52,950 nucleotides of DNA from Betaproteobacteria bacterium (GTDB taxonomy: Bacteria; Pseudomonadota; Gammaproteobacteria; Burkholderiales; SG8-39), in the NCBI GenBank assembly GCA_947482825.1, contig CANKMT010000030.1, forward strand, positions 1 to 52,950, given 5' to 3'. Below, piece after piece: positions 26,814 through 35,888 of this stretch. The position numbers and the translations under genes are program-made. Numbering within the stretch: position 1 is the first letter of the stretch; every line of letters begins with the position of its first letter. Under the pieces are notes generated by a model. It worked only from the letters and a program-made list of their open reading frames with translations. It ran no database searches and was not told where the DNA came from.

Positions 26814-27778
26814 TCCGCCCGGATCTTGAGACGGTCGACCAGGTCGGTCCAGCCCGCAATCATCGACTGCATCTGCTGGGTGTGCTCCTGGTGGGTGTTC
26901 GCGAGGGGCAGGAACCCCAGCGAAGCAAGCCTCTCGGCATGCGCGGGGCTGCGCACCGCGTTCACGAAATGCCTGTTCAGGGTCGCGAGCACCGCCGGCG
27001 GCGTGCCCGCGGGCGCATAGATGCCCCAGTAGGAGTCCGCGTCCACGTTCTTGACGCCGAGTTCTTCGAACGTCGGCACCGTCGGCATCGCCGGGTTGCG
27101 CGTTACGTTGGTGACCGCGAGCGCGCGCAGCCTGCCGGCCTCGACATGGCCGCGGGCCGAGCTGATGCCCGCGAACTGCATGTGCACCTGCCCGCCCAGC
27201 AGGTCGATCATCGCCGGGCCGGTGCCCTTGTAAGGGATGTGCGTTATGAACACCTTGGCCGAAAGCTTCATGAGTTCCGCGGCGAGGTGGGTCGAGGTGC
27301 CCGATCCCCCGGAGGCATAGTTGAGCCAGCCGGGCTTGGCGCGCGCCAGCGCGAGCAGCTCCTGCAGCGTGTTCGCCTGCACCGACGGGTGCACCACCAG
27401 CAGCACCGGTGCATAGGCCATCATCGTCACGCCGGTAAACGCCTTTGCAGTGTCGAACGGCATCTTTGCGCGGAACAGGCCCGGGTTCACGAGCACCGCG
27501 GTGTCGGTGGCCATGACCGTGTAGCCGTCCGGCGGCGCCTTGGCGACGAGCTCGGTACCGATGATCGAATTGCCGCCCGGCCGATTCTCGATCACCAGCT
27601 GCTGGCCCATCGATGCGCTGATGGTCGGTGCAATCGTGCGCACGAGGTTGTCGGTGCCGCCGCCCGGCGCGTAAGGAATGACCACGCGCACCGGCTTGTC
27701 GGGAAACGTCTGCGCGTTCGCAGCTGCCGCAATCGCCGCGAGCAGCCCTGCGAGTGAGAGTTTCAGGCTCTTCTTCAT
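26810..27778 (-). CDS. Bug/TctC-family periplasmic substrate-binding protein
   Basis: 322 residues; signal peptide MKKSLKLSLAGLLAAIAAA then ANA. Landmarks: FPDKPVRVVIPYAPGGGTD, VIENRPGGNS, DGYTVMATD and THIPYKGTGP. It starts nine bases after the second MmgE/PrpD gene. As the most promoter-proximal of the three receptors in the operon, it is the best candidate for the main substrate receptor. Confidence 0.88.
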   Translation of the reverse strand: MKKSLKLSLAGLLAAIAAAANAQTFPDKPVRVVIPYAPGGGTDNLVRTIAPTISASMGQQLVIENRPGGNSIIGTELVAKAPPDGYTVMATDTAVLVNPGLFRAKMPFDTAKAFTGVTMMAYAPVLLVVHPSVQANTLQELLALARAKPGWLNYASGGSGTSTHLAAELMKLSAKVFITHIPYKGTGPAMIDLLGGQVHMQFAGISSARGHVEAGRLRALAVTNVTRNPAMPTVPTFEELGVKNVDADSYWGIYAPAGTPPAVLATLNRHFVNAVRSPAHAERLASLGFLPLANTHQEHTQQMQSMIAGWTDLVDRLKIRAE

Positions 27779-27787
27779 CGTGACTCC

Positions 27788-29182
27788 TTAATCGAGATTC
27801 CAGAAATCGCGCATCGACGCCAGCGACTCCAGTCTATCGACCTTCGCGACCAGTCGCAGCGCCTGTGCTTCGGACATCGGGCGCTCACCGCTCGCGAGAC
27901 ACCCCATCACCTTGTCACGATGCTCGGCGTCCGAAAGCGGGTGATCCGGCGTGCCGGGCAGCTCGGTGGCGGTCGCTTCGAACTGCCCGCCCTGCCGGGT
28001 CCGGACTGTTACCGTCGCCGGTACGAACTTGCCGGCCTGGGCCGGATCCACTTCGATTCGGATGCGCCTGGCAAGCGCACCCACCTTCTCGTCGGCCACG
28101 GCGGACGGATGAATGTCGTCGACCAAGAAGCGTCCGCGCAGCAACGTGCTTGCAATCGAATACTGTACGCTGAACTGGGCCGCGACCTGGGGGTTTTCGC
28201 CGGGCGCGAATTGCGCCCCGACCAGCCGGGCCATGAACGGCGAAATGCGCACGCTGGCCGATTCGATGTCCGCGGCCCTGAACTCCGGACGCGAGAGGAG
28301 GTCGAGCGTCGCTTCGATCGCCGCATGGTTGCAGAAGCAGCTTGCGTACTTCTTTAGCGTGAGCGAGGCGAACCGGTAATCGCGGCCGAGGCCATCGGTG
28401 ATCACCGCGTGGTCCAGTTTTGTGTACAAGGTTTCGAAGCCGCACTGGCCGTCGAACATCGCGGCCGGTGCGCTCACGCCGCATTGCGCGAGCAACGCCG
28501 AATCCACACCGTCGCGCGCCGCGAAGGCCGATTGCAACCGCTTGGTGGTTGCACGCTCGACCAGTGCCTGCTGCGTGCCGGCGGCGCGGCTCAGCGCAAT
28601 GCCCATGGCCGACAGGATGCCCTCGGGCCCCAGTCCCAGCGCGCGCGCGGAGGCCGCCGCGGCGGCGAATACGCCGAGCGCCGAGGTATAGAACCAGCCC
28701 GGATGAGTCTGGATCGCCAGGCCCAGGCGGACAAGCAGTTCATCGCCGGCAATGTAGGCTGCAATGAATTCCTTGCCTCCCAGACCCCGCTGTTCGGCAA
28801 CGCCGAGCACTGCCGGCACGATGACGATGTCCGCATGCACCGTGGCTTCGTCGTGCACGCTGTCGAAGTCGAGGGCGGCGGCCATGGCGCCGTTGACGAA
28901 AGCCGCCTGTGCCGCCGGGACGCTTTCGCCCGTCGTCCAGATGCGGCTGTCGCGCGCGCCGCCCTGTCGCGTAACCAGCGCTTGCAATGCGGCGATGCCT
29001 TGCGCGCCGGAACCCGCCCACGCGACGGCGAGCGTGTCGAGCAGCAGCCGCTTGGCCCGCGCGATCACCGGCGCCGGAAGGTCCTCGTAGCGCAGCCCGG
29101 CGGTCCACTGCGCCATGCGTTCTCCCAGTCCCTGGGCACGCACAGGCTCGGCTCCCGGCTTGCGGGCGAGGCTCTCAGGCAT
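27788..29182 (-). CDS. MmgE/PrpD-family protein (copy 2)
   Basis: 464 residues of the MmgE/PrpD fold. Signatures: RAKRLLLDTLAVAWAGSG, a LDFDSVHDEATVHADIVI active-site segment, and YASCFCNHAAIEATLDL in place of the KPYPCC region of copy 1. The ATG at 29182 overlaps the TGA of the dioxygenase gene by eight bases (ATGCCTGA); a later ATG within the N-terminal region is possible. The two copies are clearly diverged, so they probably catalyse different lyase or isomerase steps. Confidence 0.85.
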   Translation of the reverse strand: MPESLARKPGAEPVRAQGLGERMAQWTAGLRYEDLPAPVIARAKRLLLDTLAVAWAGSGAQGIAALQALVTRQGGARDSRIWTTGESVPAAQAAFVNGAMAAALDFDSVHDEATVHADIVIVPAVLGVAEQRGLGGKEFIAAYIAGDELLVRLGLAIQTHPGWFYTSALGVFAAAAASARALGLGPEGILSAMGIALSRAAGTQQALVERATTKRLQSAFAARDGVDSALLAQCGVSAPAAMFDGQCGFETLYTKLDHAVITDGLGRDYRFASLTLKKYASCFCNHAAIEATLDLLSRPEFRAADIESASVRISPFMARLVGAQFAPGENPQVAAQFSVQYSIASTLLRGRFLVDDIHPSAVADEKVGALARRIRIEVDPAQAGKFVPATVTVRTRQGGQFEATATELPGTPDHPLSDAEHRDKVMGCLASGERPMSEAQALRLVAKVDRLESLASMRDFWNLD

Positions 29183-30203
29183 AGGCCCCCGCGAGCGGCT
29201 TGCCGGTTTGCGAGCCGGTGATATAGCCGTCGGCCATCTCCGGGTCCACCGGACGCAGGTTCTCGGCCTTGAGCCAGAGCCGGTACAGCAGGCGCTTCCT
29301 CTCGGATTGAGGCCAATCCGTGAATGCGGTGCGCCAGTGCATGACGGTGAAGTTGTTGAGCACCTGCAGGTCGCCGGGCTCGAACGCCATGTCGAGTCGA
29401 TATTCGTCGCTGCGGGCCACGTCCACCATGTAATCGATCGCGCGCATCTCCAAATCCGGCACCAGCGCCCCCATGCGGCGCTGCGCTTCCTTGATTGTGC
29501 TCGCATTGAACACGCAGCTCAAAGCGCCCTTGTAGTAGCGGTAGACCGGGATCGGCTTGGGCGTGCATCCGAACGGCGCGGCCTCCGACGCATCGCCGCG
29601 AAGGTTGTGATGAAACCCGCGATACAGCCAATCGAGGTACTCGGGATGCGCCTGGAGCACCGCGTTATAAATTGCCATCGTGCTTGCGATCCGGCTCAGG
29701 CCGCCCGACTGCGCGGCGTTGATGCAGAGCAACGCCACGACGTCGGCCGGATCGGTGTGCGGGCGCTGCTCGGCATTGGTCTGCGAGGGCTTCACGTCGA
29801 GGTTGTTCACGTCGAATCCGCGGTCGGTGATTTCGGCCACAAGATCGCCCTGCAGGTTCTGCGTGACCCCCTGCCCGAGACGCGTGCCAAGCGCCCAGTA
29901 CATCATCCTGATGACTTCATGGCTTCGGCCCTGCACCGGCAGGCCGCGCAGCAGGACGAAGCCCGCGCCGTGCACGACCCTCCCGCGCACGTCCTCGAGC
30001 ACGCTTGCGCATTCGTCGAGCGAGAAATCCGCCTTCGCAAATTCGCCAAGGCCCTTGCAGCGGGCGATGGCGCTTTCCGCGGCCCGCTCCAGTTCCGCCG
30101 CCTGCGAGGCGGTCAACTGAAGGACCCACGATCGGTCCTTGGCCATTTCGCGACCGCGCCAGGCAGAGGGATGCGTTACGGGAGTACGCAGGATTTCAGG
30201 CAT
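29175..30203 (-). CDS. TauD/TfdA-family Fe(II)/2-oxoglutarate dioxygenase (tandem copy 1)
   Basis: 342 residues from ATG 30203. The iron-binding HxD is H149-T-D151 in RPHTDPADVVALLC; the distal histidine is in NNFTVMHWRTAF, followed by a late arginine for 2-oxoglutarate. It is longer than TauD (about 280) and shares with its upstream neighbour an N-terminal extension (PVTHPSAWRG/PVTDPSAWRA) and C-terminal tail. Oxidative cleavage or hydroxylation is expected. The start overlaps the neighbour's stop as ATGCCTGA. Confidence 0.85.
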   Translation of the reverse strand: MPEILRTPVTHPSAWRGREMAKDRSWVLQLTASQAAELERAAESAIARCKGLGEFAKADFSLDECASVLEDVRGRVVHGAGFVLLRGLPVQGRSHEVIRMMYWALGTRLGQGVTQNLQGDLVAEITDRGFDVNNLDVKPSQTNAEQRPHTDPADVVALLCINAAQSGGLSRIASTMAIYNAVLQAHPEYLDWLYRGFHHNLRGDASEAAPFGCTPKPIPVYRYYKGALSCVFNASTIKEAQRRMGALVPDLEMRAIDYMVDVARSDEYRLDMAFEPGDLQVLNNFTVMHWRTAFTDWPQSERKRLLYRLWLKAENLRPVDPEMADGYITGSQTGKPLAGAYA

Positions 30204-31263
30204 GACCGGCGGCCTTCTGGTTGCGCACCGCGACCTGGTCGGCGATGTCGTAGTGTGCACCGGATGAGTAACCGCCGGCCACGCCCGGCGCGAGGGCACG
30301 CGCGTTCGGCACCTTGAGCCACAGGCGCATCATCACGCGCCGCGATTGCGGACCAAGGTCTGTCCACGCCGTGCGGCTGTGGAGCATGGTGTAGTTATTC
30401 AGCACCTGCAGGTCGCCGGGCTCGAGCGCCATGTCGAGGCGCAGGTCGTCACGCAGCGAAAAATCCACCACGGCATCGAGCGCCTCCCTTTCCCGCGCGG
30501 TCAGGGGAACGCCCGACTTGCGCTCACCCGCGAGCACGGTCTTCGAATTGAACACGCAACTGAGTTTGCCCCCGTATTGGCTGTACACCGGGATGCGACG
30601 AGGCGTCACGCGTGTTCCGGTTTGCGGGGCCTGCTGGTCGCGCAGGTCGTGCGCGTAGCCTTCGAGCAGGATGTCGACCAGGTCGGGTCGGGTTGCACGC
30701 AATTCGTTGAACACGGTCATCGCGCTTGCGATCCGGCTGATCCCTCCGTTCGGCGCAGGCCGCACGCAAAGCAGCGCGACCACATCGGCCGGGTCGGTGT
30801 GCGGCGCCTGCTCGGCGCTGGTGGCCGACCCGTGGACGTTGGGTGCGTTGTAGTCGAGGCCCTGATCGACGATGTGGGCGAGCAGGTTGTCGCGGAAGCC
30901 GCCGAGATTGACGCGCTCGTGCTGGCGCAGCGCGGTGCCGAGATGGGTGCCAATACCCCATACAAGACGCGCGGCGTCCTCTTCGTCGTGCGAATCGACC
31001 GGCAACCCTTTCAGCAAGACGAATCCGCGGCCTTCTTCGAGTTCGTGCTGAATACCGTCCAGGCGCGGCGCAAGCGTGGGCAGCGGGAAATCCTCCCGTG
31101 AGAACTCCGCAGCCCGAAGGCACTGCGCGCGCACCCGGGCAACGGCCCGTTCCAGCTCCAGGACTTCGGCCGGCGAGAGACGGCACTCCCATGACCGGTC
31201 GGCCCTGAGGGCGTCGGCACGCCAGGCGCTGGGGTCGGTTACCGGGGCAGGCAGCGTGGACAA
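30196..31263 (-). CDS. TauD/TfdA-family Fe(II)/2-oxoglutarate dioxygenase (tandem copy 2)
   Basis: 355 residues, first gene of the long operon. HxD is H155-T-D157 (APHTDPADVVALLC); the distal histidine is in NNYTMLHSRTAW. Alignment with the downstream paralogue supports the TTG at 31263 as start (fM-STLPAPVTDPSAW against MPEILRTPVTHPSAW), though no strong ribosome site is seen. The pair probably arose by duplication and may act as two successive hydroxylases or as a heteromer. The promoter region is shared with the Crp/Fnr-type gene. Confidence 0.83.
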   Translation of the reverse strand: MSTLPAPVTDPSAWRADALRADRSWECRLSPAEVLELERAVARVRAQCLRAAEFSREDFPLPTLAPRLDGIQHELEEGRGFVLLKGLPVDSHDEEDAARLVWGIGTHLGTALRQHERVNLGGFRDNLLAHIVDQGLDYNAPNVHGSATSAEQAPHTDPADVVALLCVRPAPNGGISRIASAMTVFNELRATRPDLVDILLEGYAHDLRDQQAPQTGTRVTPRRIPVYSQYGGKLSCVFNSKTVLAGERKSGVPLTAREREALDAVVDFSLRDDLRLDMALEPGDLQVLNNYTMLHSRTAWTDLGPQSRRVMMRLWLKVPNARALAPGVAGGYSSGAHYDIADQVAVRNQKAAGHA

Positions 31264-31327
31264 ATCGGGTCGCGTCGAGGCAATTGAAAGGCAATCGCAA
31301 ATCCTATGCGGCCCGGGCCGCCCGAAT

Positions 31328-31343
31328 TGTCACGTGGGTTACA
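31328..31343. promoter_or_regulatory. Candidate Crp/Fnr-family operator in divergent promoter region
   Basis: TGTCA-CGTGGG-TTACA is an imperfect palindrome with the TGTnA-N6-TnACA architecture of Crp/Fnr-family sites. It lies in the 117-base gap between the operon head (start 31263) and the divergent Crp/Fnr-type gene (start 31381), so it could control both. Regulation is inferred from position and form. Confidence 0.45.
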
Positions 31344-31380
31344 CTTCGACGCACCCAATCGCACGCTTCCAAACCGCACC

Positions 31381-32100
31381 ATGGCCGAGCACGACCTCCA
31401 GTGGCGCCTCGCGATCCTCAAAGGCAATGCCTGGTTCAAGGGTCTGCCGGCGGATGCCCTGAACGCCCTTGCCCGCATCGCGCGCCATCGCCGCTTCGTG
31501 AAAGGCGAATTGATCGCGGCGCGAGGCGTGCCTCCGGAAGGGCTCGCGGTCGTGATCCGTGGCGCGATCCGCAGCGCCACGCTCACCGCCGACGGCCACG
31601 AGGTGGTGTTCTCGCTGATCCAGCCCGGGTATGTCTGGGGACTGGTCGCCGCGATCGACGGCCTGGGATCGGTGCACGACACGCGCGCGCACGGCCGCAC
31701 GGAGGTGTTGCTGGTTCCCCGCGCCGCTTTCCTCGAAGTTCTCGATGCGCGACCGCAGTTGTACGGCCACTTCGCTCGCCTGCTGTGCTATCGGCTGCGC
31801 AAGGCCTACTCCGCAGTCGACGAGTTCGCGCTCGTCCCCTTGCGCCAGCGCCTGGCCCGCCAGCTGTGCACGCTCGCACTCGCAGCACCCGGCGGCCACC
31901 GTGACGGGGACGGCGCGAGCCTGCGCCTAACGCAGTCGGAGATCGCGGGGATGCTGAGCGCGGCGCGCCCGAGCGTGAACCGCGAGCTTAAGCGCTTGCA
32001 GGCAGAGGGGCTGGTGGAACTCGGCTACCGCGGCGTGACCGTCCGGCAGTTCTCGAAGCTGCGCGACCTCTGCGCAGGCCAGAGCCTTTTCACTTCCTGA
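31381..32100 (+). CDS. Crp/Fnr-family transcriptional regulator
   Basis: 239 residues from ATG 31381. The N-terminal cyclic-nucleotide-binding-like beta-roll spans about 15-130 (RRFVKGELIAARGVPPEGLAV, GHEVVFSLIQPGYVWGL). A long dimer helix follows, then a winged helix-turn-helix at about 175-230 (LTQSEIAGMLSAARPSVNREL). There are no clustered N-terminal cysteines, so it is not an Fnr iron-sulfur sensor. The effector is unknown and could be a pathway intermediate. It is transcribed divergently from the 16-gene operon. Confidence 0.88.
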   Translation: MAEHDLQWRLAILKGNAWFKGLPADALNALARIARHRRFVKGELIAARGVPPEGLAVVIRGAIRSATLTADGHEVVFSLIQPGYVWGLVAAIDGLGSVHDTRAHGRTEVLLVPRAAFLEVLDARPQLYGHFARLLCYRLRKAYSAVDEFALVPLRQRLARQLCTLALAAPGGHRDGDGASLRLTQSEIAGMLSAARPSVNRELKRLQAEGLVELGYRGVTVRQFSKLRDLCAGQSLFTS

Positions 32101-32288
32101 CCGGCGCAATTGCCGCTCGATGCCCGCGGCCCTCGCCGCGCCTGAATCTCTCGGGCAGTGCGGGCGCCTGAGAACCTAAATACTGCCATTTTTGTCTCCA
32201 AGGCCGCGTGGATATTAGCTATCCGGGCGAAATACTGCCATCGGGTCTTGCGGCCCGGCCGCCCGGGACCTCTTGTCTTGCCTTCAAT
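32101..32288. other. 188-base gap between convergent genes
   Basis: No gene is evident. A hairpin CGCGGC-cctc-GCCGCG sits at 32125-32140 and may end transcription of the regulator gene. The 12-mer AAATACTGCCAT occurs twice in the same orientation (32178-32189 and 32230-32241). Its meaning is unknown. Confidence 0.4.
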
Positions 32289-33521
32289 CTAGATCACGTC
32301 TTCAGCGCGCAACTTTGCAAGTTCGTCACCGCCGAGTCCGAGCAGGCCGCCGAGGATTTCCTCGTTGTGCGCGCCCAGTGCGTCGCCCAGCCAGTTGATT
32401 TCACCAGGCGTCCCCGAGAGTTTCGGGACAACGCCGGGCACCGCCAAGGGGCCGATGCGCGAATCGACCGTGCGGATGTTCTCCCTGGCCGCATACTGCG
32501 GATCGGCAAAGATGTCTTCGATGCTGTAAAGCAGGCTGGCCGGCGTGCCCGCCGCTTCGCAGCGCGCGAGCACGTCCGTGCAATCGGGCGAGGCGACCCA
32601 GTCGGCCACGATGGCGTTGACTTCATTGCGCGCTGCGAGCCGTTTCTCCTTGGGCCCATAACGATCTTCGGACGCAAGGTCCGGCCTATGCATCGCCTCG
32701 GCCAACCGGGCGAAGATCTTGTCGTTGGAGCAGGCAATTGCAATCCACTTGCCGTCCCGCGTCTGGTAGTGGCTGTGCGGGCACACGTTCACCGTGTCCG
32801 CGCCCATGCGCTCGCGCACGAATCCGTGCTGCTGAAATGCGGGAACGATTTCATCCAGCGCGCGAAACACAGGCTCATACAGGCCAAGATCCACGCACTG
32901 GCCTTCGCCGGTGCGCGAGCGCGCCTGCAGCGCAACCATTGCGCCGAAAGCGCCGTAGATCCCCGACATGTAGTCGGCGAGCGAAGTCGATCCCGGCACC
33001 ACGGGCACGCGGCCCGGCTCGCCGGCGAGGAAAGCAAGTCCCGAGAAAGCATGCGCCACGCGAGCGAATCCGGGCCGGCTGCTGTACGGGCCGGTCTGCC
33101 CGTAGGCCGAGACGCGGACCATGACGGCCCTCGGGTTGAGCGTATGGACCGCGTCCCAGCCCAACCCCCATTTCTCCATCACACCGGGACGGAAATTCTC
33201 GACCAGCACGTCGCAGCGCCCGATGAGCTCCTTGAGCAGTTCGATCCCGCGGGGCTTGCGCAGGTTGAGCGTCACGCATTTCTTGTTGCGGCTCTCGGAC
33301 AGCCACACGAGCGTGTCGCCGCACTCGGTGCCGGTGCCGGTGCCGAACTTGCGCAGCGAATCCCCGCCGTCGGGCGGCTCGACCTTGATGACTTCGGCGC
33401 CGAACTCGGCCAGCAGCGTCGCGCAATAGGGGCCGGCTACGAATGTGCCGAGATCGAGGACGCGCAGGCCGTGCAGTGCACCTGGCGCCGCGCCCACCGG
33501 GGAATTCAATGCGGCAGGCAA
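32289..33521 (-). CDS. CaiB/BaiF-family CoA-transferase (class III)
   Basis: 410 residues of the class III CoA-transferase fold. The N-terminal VLDLGTFVAGPYCATLLAEF, VIKVEPP and VLVENFRPGVMEKWGL are typical. D183 (STSLADYMSG) is the catalytic aspartate that forms the acyl-CoA anhydride/thioester. It moves CoA between an acyl-CoA and a carboxylic acid. Its ATG lies inside the end of the upstream dioxygenase (16-base overlap). In this operon it would activate the acid product of the amidase or dioxygenase for further breakdown. Confidence 0.9.
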   Translation of the reverse strand: MPAALNSPVGAAPGALHGLRVLDLGTFVAGPYCATLLAEFGAEVIKVEPPDGGDSLRKFGTGTGTECGDTLVWLSESRNKKCVTLNLRKPRGIELLKELIGRCDVLVENFRPGVMEKWGLGWDAVHTLNPRAVMVRVSAYGQTGPYSSRPGFARVAHAFSGLAFLAGEPGRVPVVPGSTSLADYMSGIYGAFGAMVALQARSRTGEGQCVDLGLYEPVFRALDEIVPAFQQHGFVRERMGADTVNVCPHSHYQTRDGKWIAIACSNDKIFARLAEAMHRPDLASEDRYGPKEKRLAARNEVNAIVADWVASPDCTDVLARCEAAGTPASLLYSIEDIFADPQYAARENIRTVDSRIGPLAVPGVVPKLSGTPGEINWLGDALGAHNEEILGGLLGLGGDELAKLRAEDVI

Positions 33522-34372
33522 TGCCGATCGCCGCGCAGGTAGATCGTCATGCGCTTCATGAAGCGCGCGCGGGCCGCGTCGATCGGGTCGCGCCGGTGCA
33601 GCGTGCAGCCGTTGTCCCAGAACACAACGTCACCTTGCCGCCATTGGTGGCGATAAACCGCATCGGGCAGGGCGCAATGCTTCTCTAGAACAGCCAGCAA
33701 GCGGTCGCTTTCCGCCTTGGGCACGCCTTCGATTTCAAGCAGCGTCACCGGATCGGCATAGAGCGCCTTGCGGCCGGTGACCGGGTTCTTCAGCACGATG
33801 GGATGCACAGCGACATCGGGCGCCCTTTGCTTGAGGTCTTTGTCGTTCTTCTGATCCCGGGGATAGAAGACCTCGAGACGCTTGGCATAGCTGAACACGC
33901 CGGTTCGGCCGTCGATTGCGCGCTTCACTTCTTCGGGCAAGGATTCGTATGCGAGGTACTGGTTCGCCCAGCAAGTGGCCCCGGAAGTCGAGGTGACCTC
34001 GATGCCATAGAGCATCGAGCCGGTGGCCGGCCGGGACCGGTAGGTCTGGTCCGAATGCCACTTCAGTTCCTGGTCGCCCAAGAGGCCGACATTGCCGCCG
34101 TCCGGGTACTTGAGATTGCTGATGTAGATGACTTCGGGGTGGTAAGGCGAGACGCCCTTGGTGTAGATCGTCGTTTCCAGTTCCCCGAAGCCGCCGGCGA
34201 ATCGCACTAGATCCTCTTCCCCCAACAACTGGCGGCGGAACACCAGCACGCCGTTCTGCGCGAGCAGGTCGTCGAGTTCGGCAGTGATCGCCTCGTCGAG
34301 CGGCTGCGACAAGTCGATGTCGCGGACCTCACGGCCGAATTTCTCGTGCAGCGGTATCGTTTTCAGGATCAT
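33506..34372 (-). CDS. TauD/TfdA-family Fe(II)/2-oxoglutarate dioxygenase
   Basis: 288 residues, of TauD length. The facial triad is H106-x-D108 (KWHSDQTY) and H259 (GCTLHRRDP), with an arginine near 270 for 2-oxoglutarate. Unlike the longer tandem pair in the neighbouring operon it has no N-terminal extension and belongs to the TauD/TfdA core group. Members hydroxylate a carbon next to a sulfonate, ether or carboxylate. It lies between an amidase and a CoA-transferase. Confidence 0.88.
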   Translation of the reverse strand: MILKTIPLHEKFGREVRDIDLSQPLDEAITAELDDLLAQNGVLVFRRQLLGEEDLVRFAGGFGELETTIYTKGVSPYHPEVIYISNLKYPDGGNVGLLGDQELKWHSDQTYRSRPATGSMLYGIEVTSTSGATCWANQYLAYESLPEEVKRAIDGRTGVFSYAKRLEVFYPRDQKNDKDLKQRAPDVAVHPIVLKNPVTGRKALYADPVTLLEIEGVPKAESDRLLAVLEKHCALPDAVYRHQWRQGDVVFWDNGCTLHRRDPIDAARARFMKRMTIYLRGDRHCLPH

Positions 34373-34415
34373 GCTGCGGGCTCCTCCCGTGGCTAGCGCG
34401 GCGGCACAACGCCCG

Positions 34416-35888
34416 TCAGGGAAAGTCCGTCAACGGCTCGGGCGTCATCCATTCGGTGGACTTCATGTTGATGTACGGCCACACAGTATGCTCCGGGCAC
34501 GCATTGGCGAAGGCACCGGCCGCTTCGAGCACGGAGTCCTCGCGCATCCGATGCCCGACGATCTGCATTCCGACGGGAAGCCCTTCGGCCGTGAAGCCGC
34601 AAGGGACAGAAGCGGCAGGCAGGCCCGTGACGCTGAAGGTGTAGGAGAAAAGGAACACGTCCCGGAATTTTTCGACTTTCGTATCCCCGAACATCGTTGG
34701 AAAAGGCTGGTCGAGCCGGAACGCGGGCGCGCCGATCATCGGGGTCACGATGTAGTCGTAGTTCTGCATGAACTTGCGCACGCGGTGCCAGTACGCAGTG
34801 CGCATCTTTTCGGCCTTGACGACCGTCCTCACGTCCGTGCGAAGGCCGTCATTCGCCTGACGGGCCAACGCCGGTGTCATGACTTTGCCGTAAGGCTCGA
34901 CTAGATCGGCGTACCTTGCGACCATCCCGAAAGCTCTCGTGCCTGCGCGAATCTCCCGGATGTCGGAGGCGTCGAAGCAGCCTTCTTCGACCACGCAACC
35001 CAGGTCTTCGAGACGGCGGACCGCCGCAAGCACCAGCCGCGCGACCTGCGGATCCACTGGGATCAGGCCGTTCATGTCGGGACTGAACGCTACGCGCCGG
35101 CCCTTGAGGCTGCTCTTTCCGCGGGCCGCCTCGATGTAGTCGTACCCCTGGAGGGGCATCGAACTCGGGTCGCGATCATCCGGCCCCGAGAGGACGGACA
35201 GCATCCGCCCGAGGTCCGCAACCGAGGCCGCTATCGGCCCATGCACATGCTCGACGAGCGTGTCCCATCCGTAGTCGGTCGGGTAGACCGGCACTCGGCC
35301 GGGCACCGGTCGCAGTCCGGCAATTCCACAGAACGAGGCAGGAATCCGGATCGACCCGCCGAGGTCCGTGCCCAATCCGACCGGCGCCATTCCGCAAGCC
35401 ACGGCTGCGCCCGTCCCGCCGCTCGATCCTCCGGCCGACCGGTTGAGATCCCGCGGATTGCGCGTAGTGCCGAAAAGGAAATTGGTGGTGTTGATGTCAT
35501 GAGCGAATTCCGGCGTATTGGTCTTGCCGAGCAGCACCGCACCGGCCGCCATCATTCGCTCAACGCAAATCGCGTCTTCGTCCGGCACGAAATGCTCGAG
35601 GATTCTGGAGCCGAAAGTGGTCCGCAGCCCGCGGGTATGGAGGTTGTCCTTCGCAACGAACGGCACGCCCTCCAGAGCGCGGGCAGGCGCTCCGGAAGCC
35701 AGCCTGGCGTCGCAGGCGCGCGCCTGTTCCAGCGCCTGGGGGTTCAGTGTGCAGACGGCATTGACCAACGGATTGCGCTCTTCCACGCGACGCAAGAACG
35801 CTTCGGCCACTTCGACCGCGCTGACCCGCCGGCTCGCCACTTCCGTAGCGAGGTCGCCGGCGGATTTACGCAAGAGTTCGTCGCTCAG
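34416..35888 (-). CDS. Amidase (amidase-signature family)
   Basis: About 490 residues. The Ser-cisSer-Lys triad is K80 (VAKDNLHT), S155 ([14 protein letters not shown]) and S179 ([12 protein letters not shown]). I place the start at a CTG at 35888 because [14 protein letters not shown] aligns with the usual MxDELLxxSAxxLA N-terminus, GGAG lies eight bases before it, and it overlaps the previous stop as CTGA. An in-frame ATG at 35969 would add 27 residues inside the previous gene, and a TTG at 35873 would cut five. It hydrolyses a carboxamide to an acid and ammonia. No signal peptide. Confidence 0.87.
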   Translation of the reverse strand: MSDELLRKSAGDLATEVASRRVSAVEVAEAFLRRVEERNPLVNAVCTLNPQALEQARACDARLASGAPARALEGVPFVAKDNLHTRGLRTTFGSRILEHFVPDEDAICVERMMAAGAVLLGKTNTPEFAHDINTTNFLFGTTRNPRDLNRSAGGSSGGTGAAVACGMAPVGLGTDLGGSIRIPASFCGIAGLRPVPGRVPVYPTDYGWDTLVEHVHGPIAASVADLGRMLSVLSGPDDRDPSSMPLQGYDYIEAARGKSSLKGRRVAFSPDMNGLIPVDPQVARLVLAAVRRLEDLGCVVEEGCFDASDIREIRAGTRAFGMVARYADLVEPYGKVMTPALARQANDGLRTDVRTVVKAEKMRTAYWHRVRKFMQNYDYIVTPMIGAPAFRLDQPFPTMFGDTKVEKFRDVFLFSYTFSVTGLPAASVPCGFTAEGLPVGMQIVGHRMREDSVLEAAGAFANACPEHTVWPYINMKSTEWMTPEPLTDFP

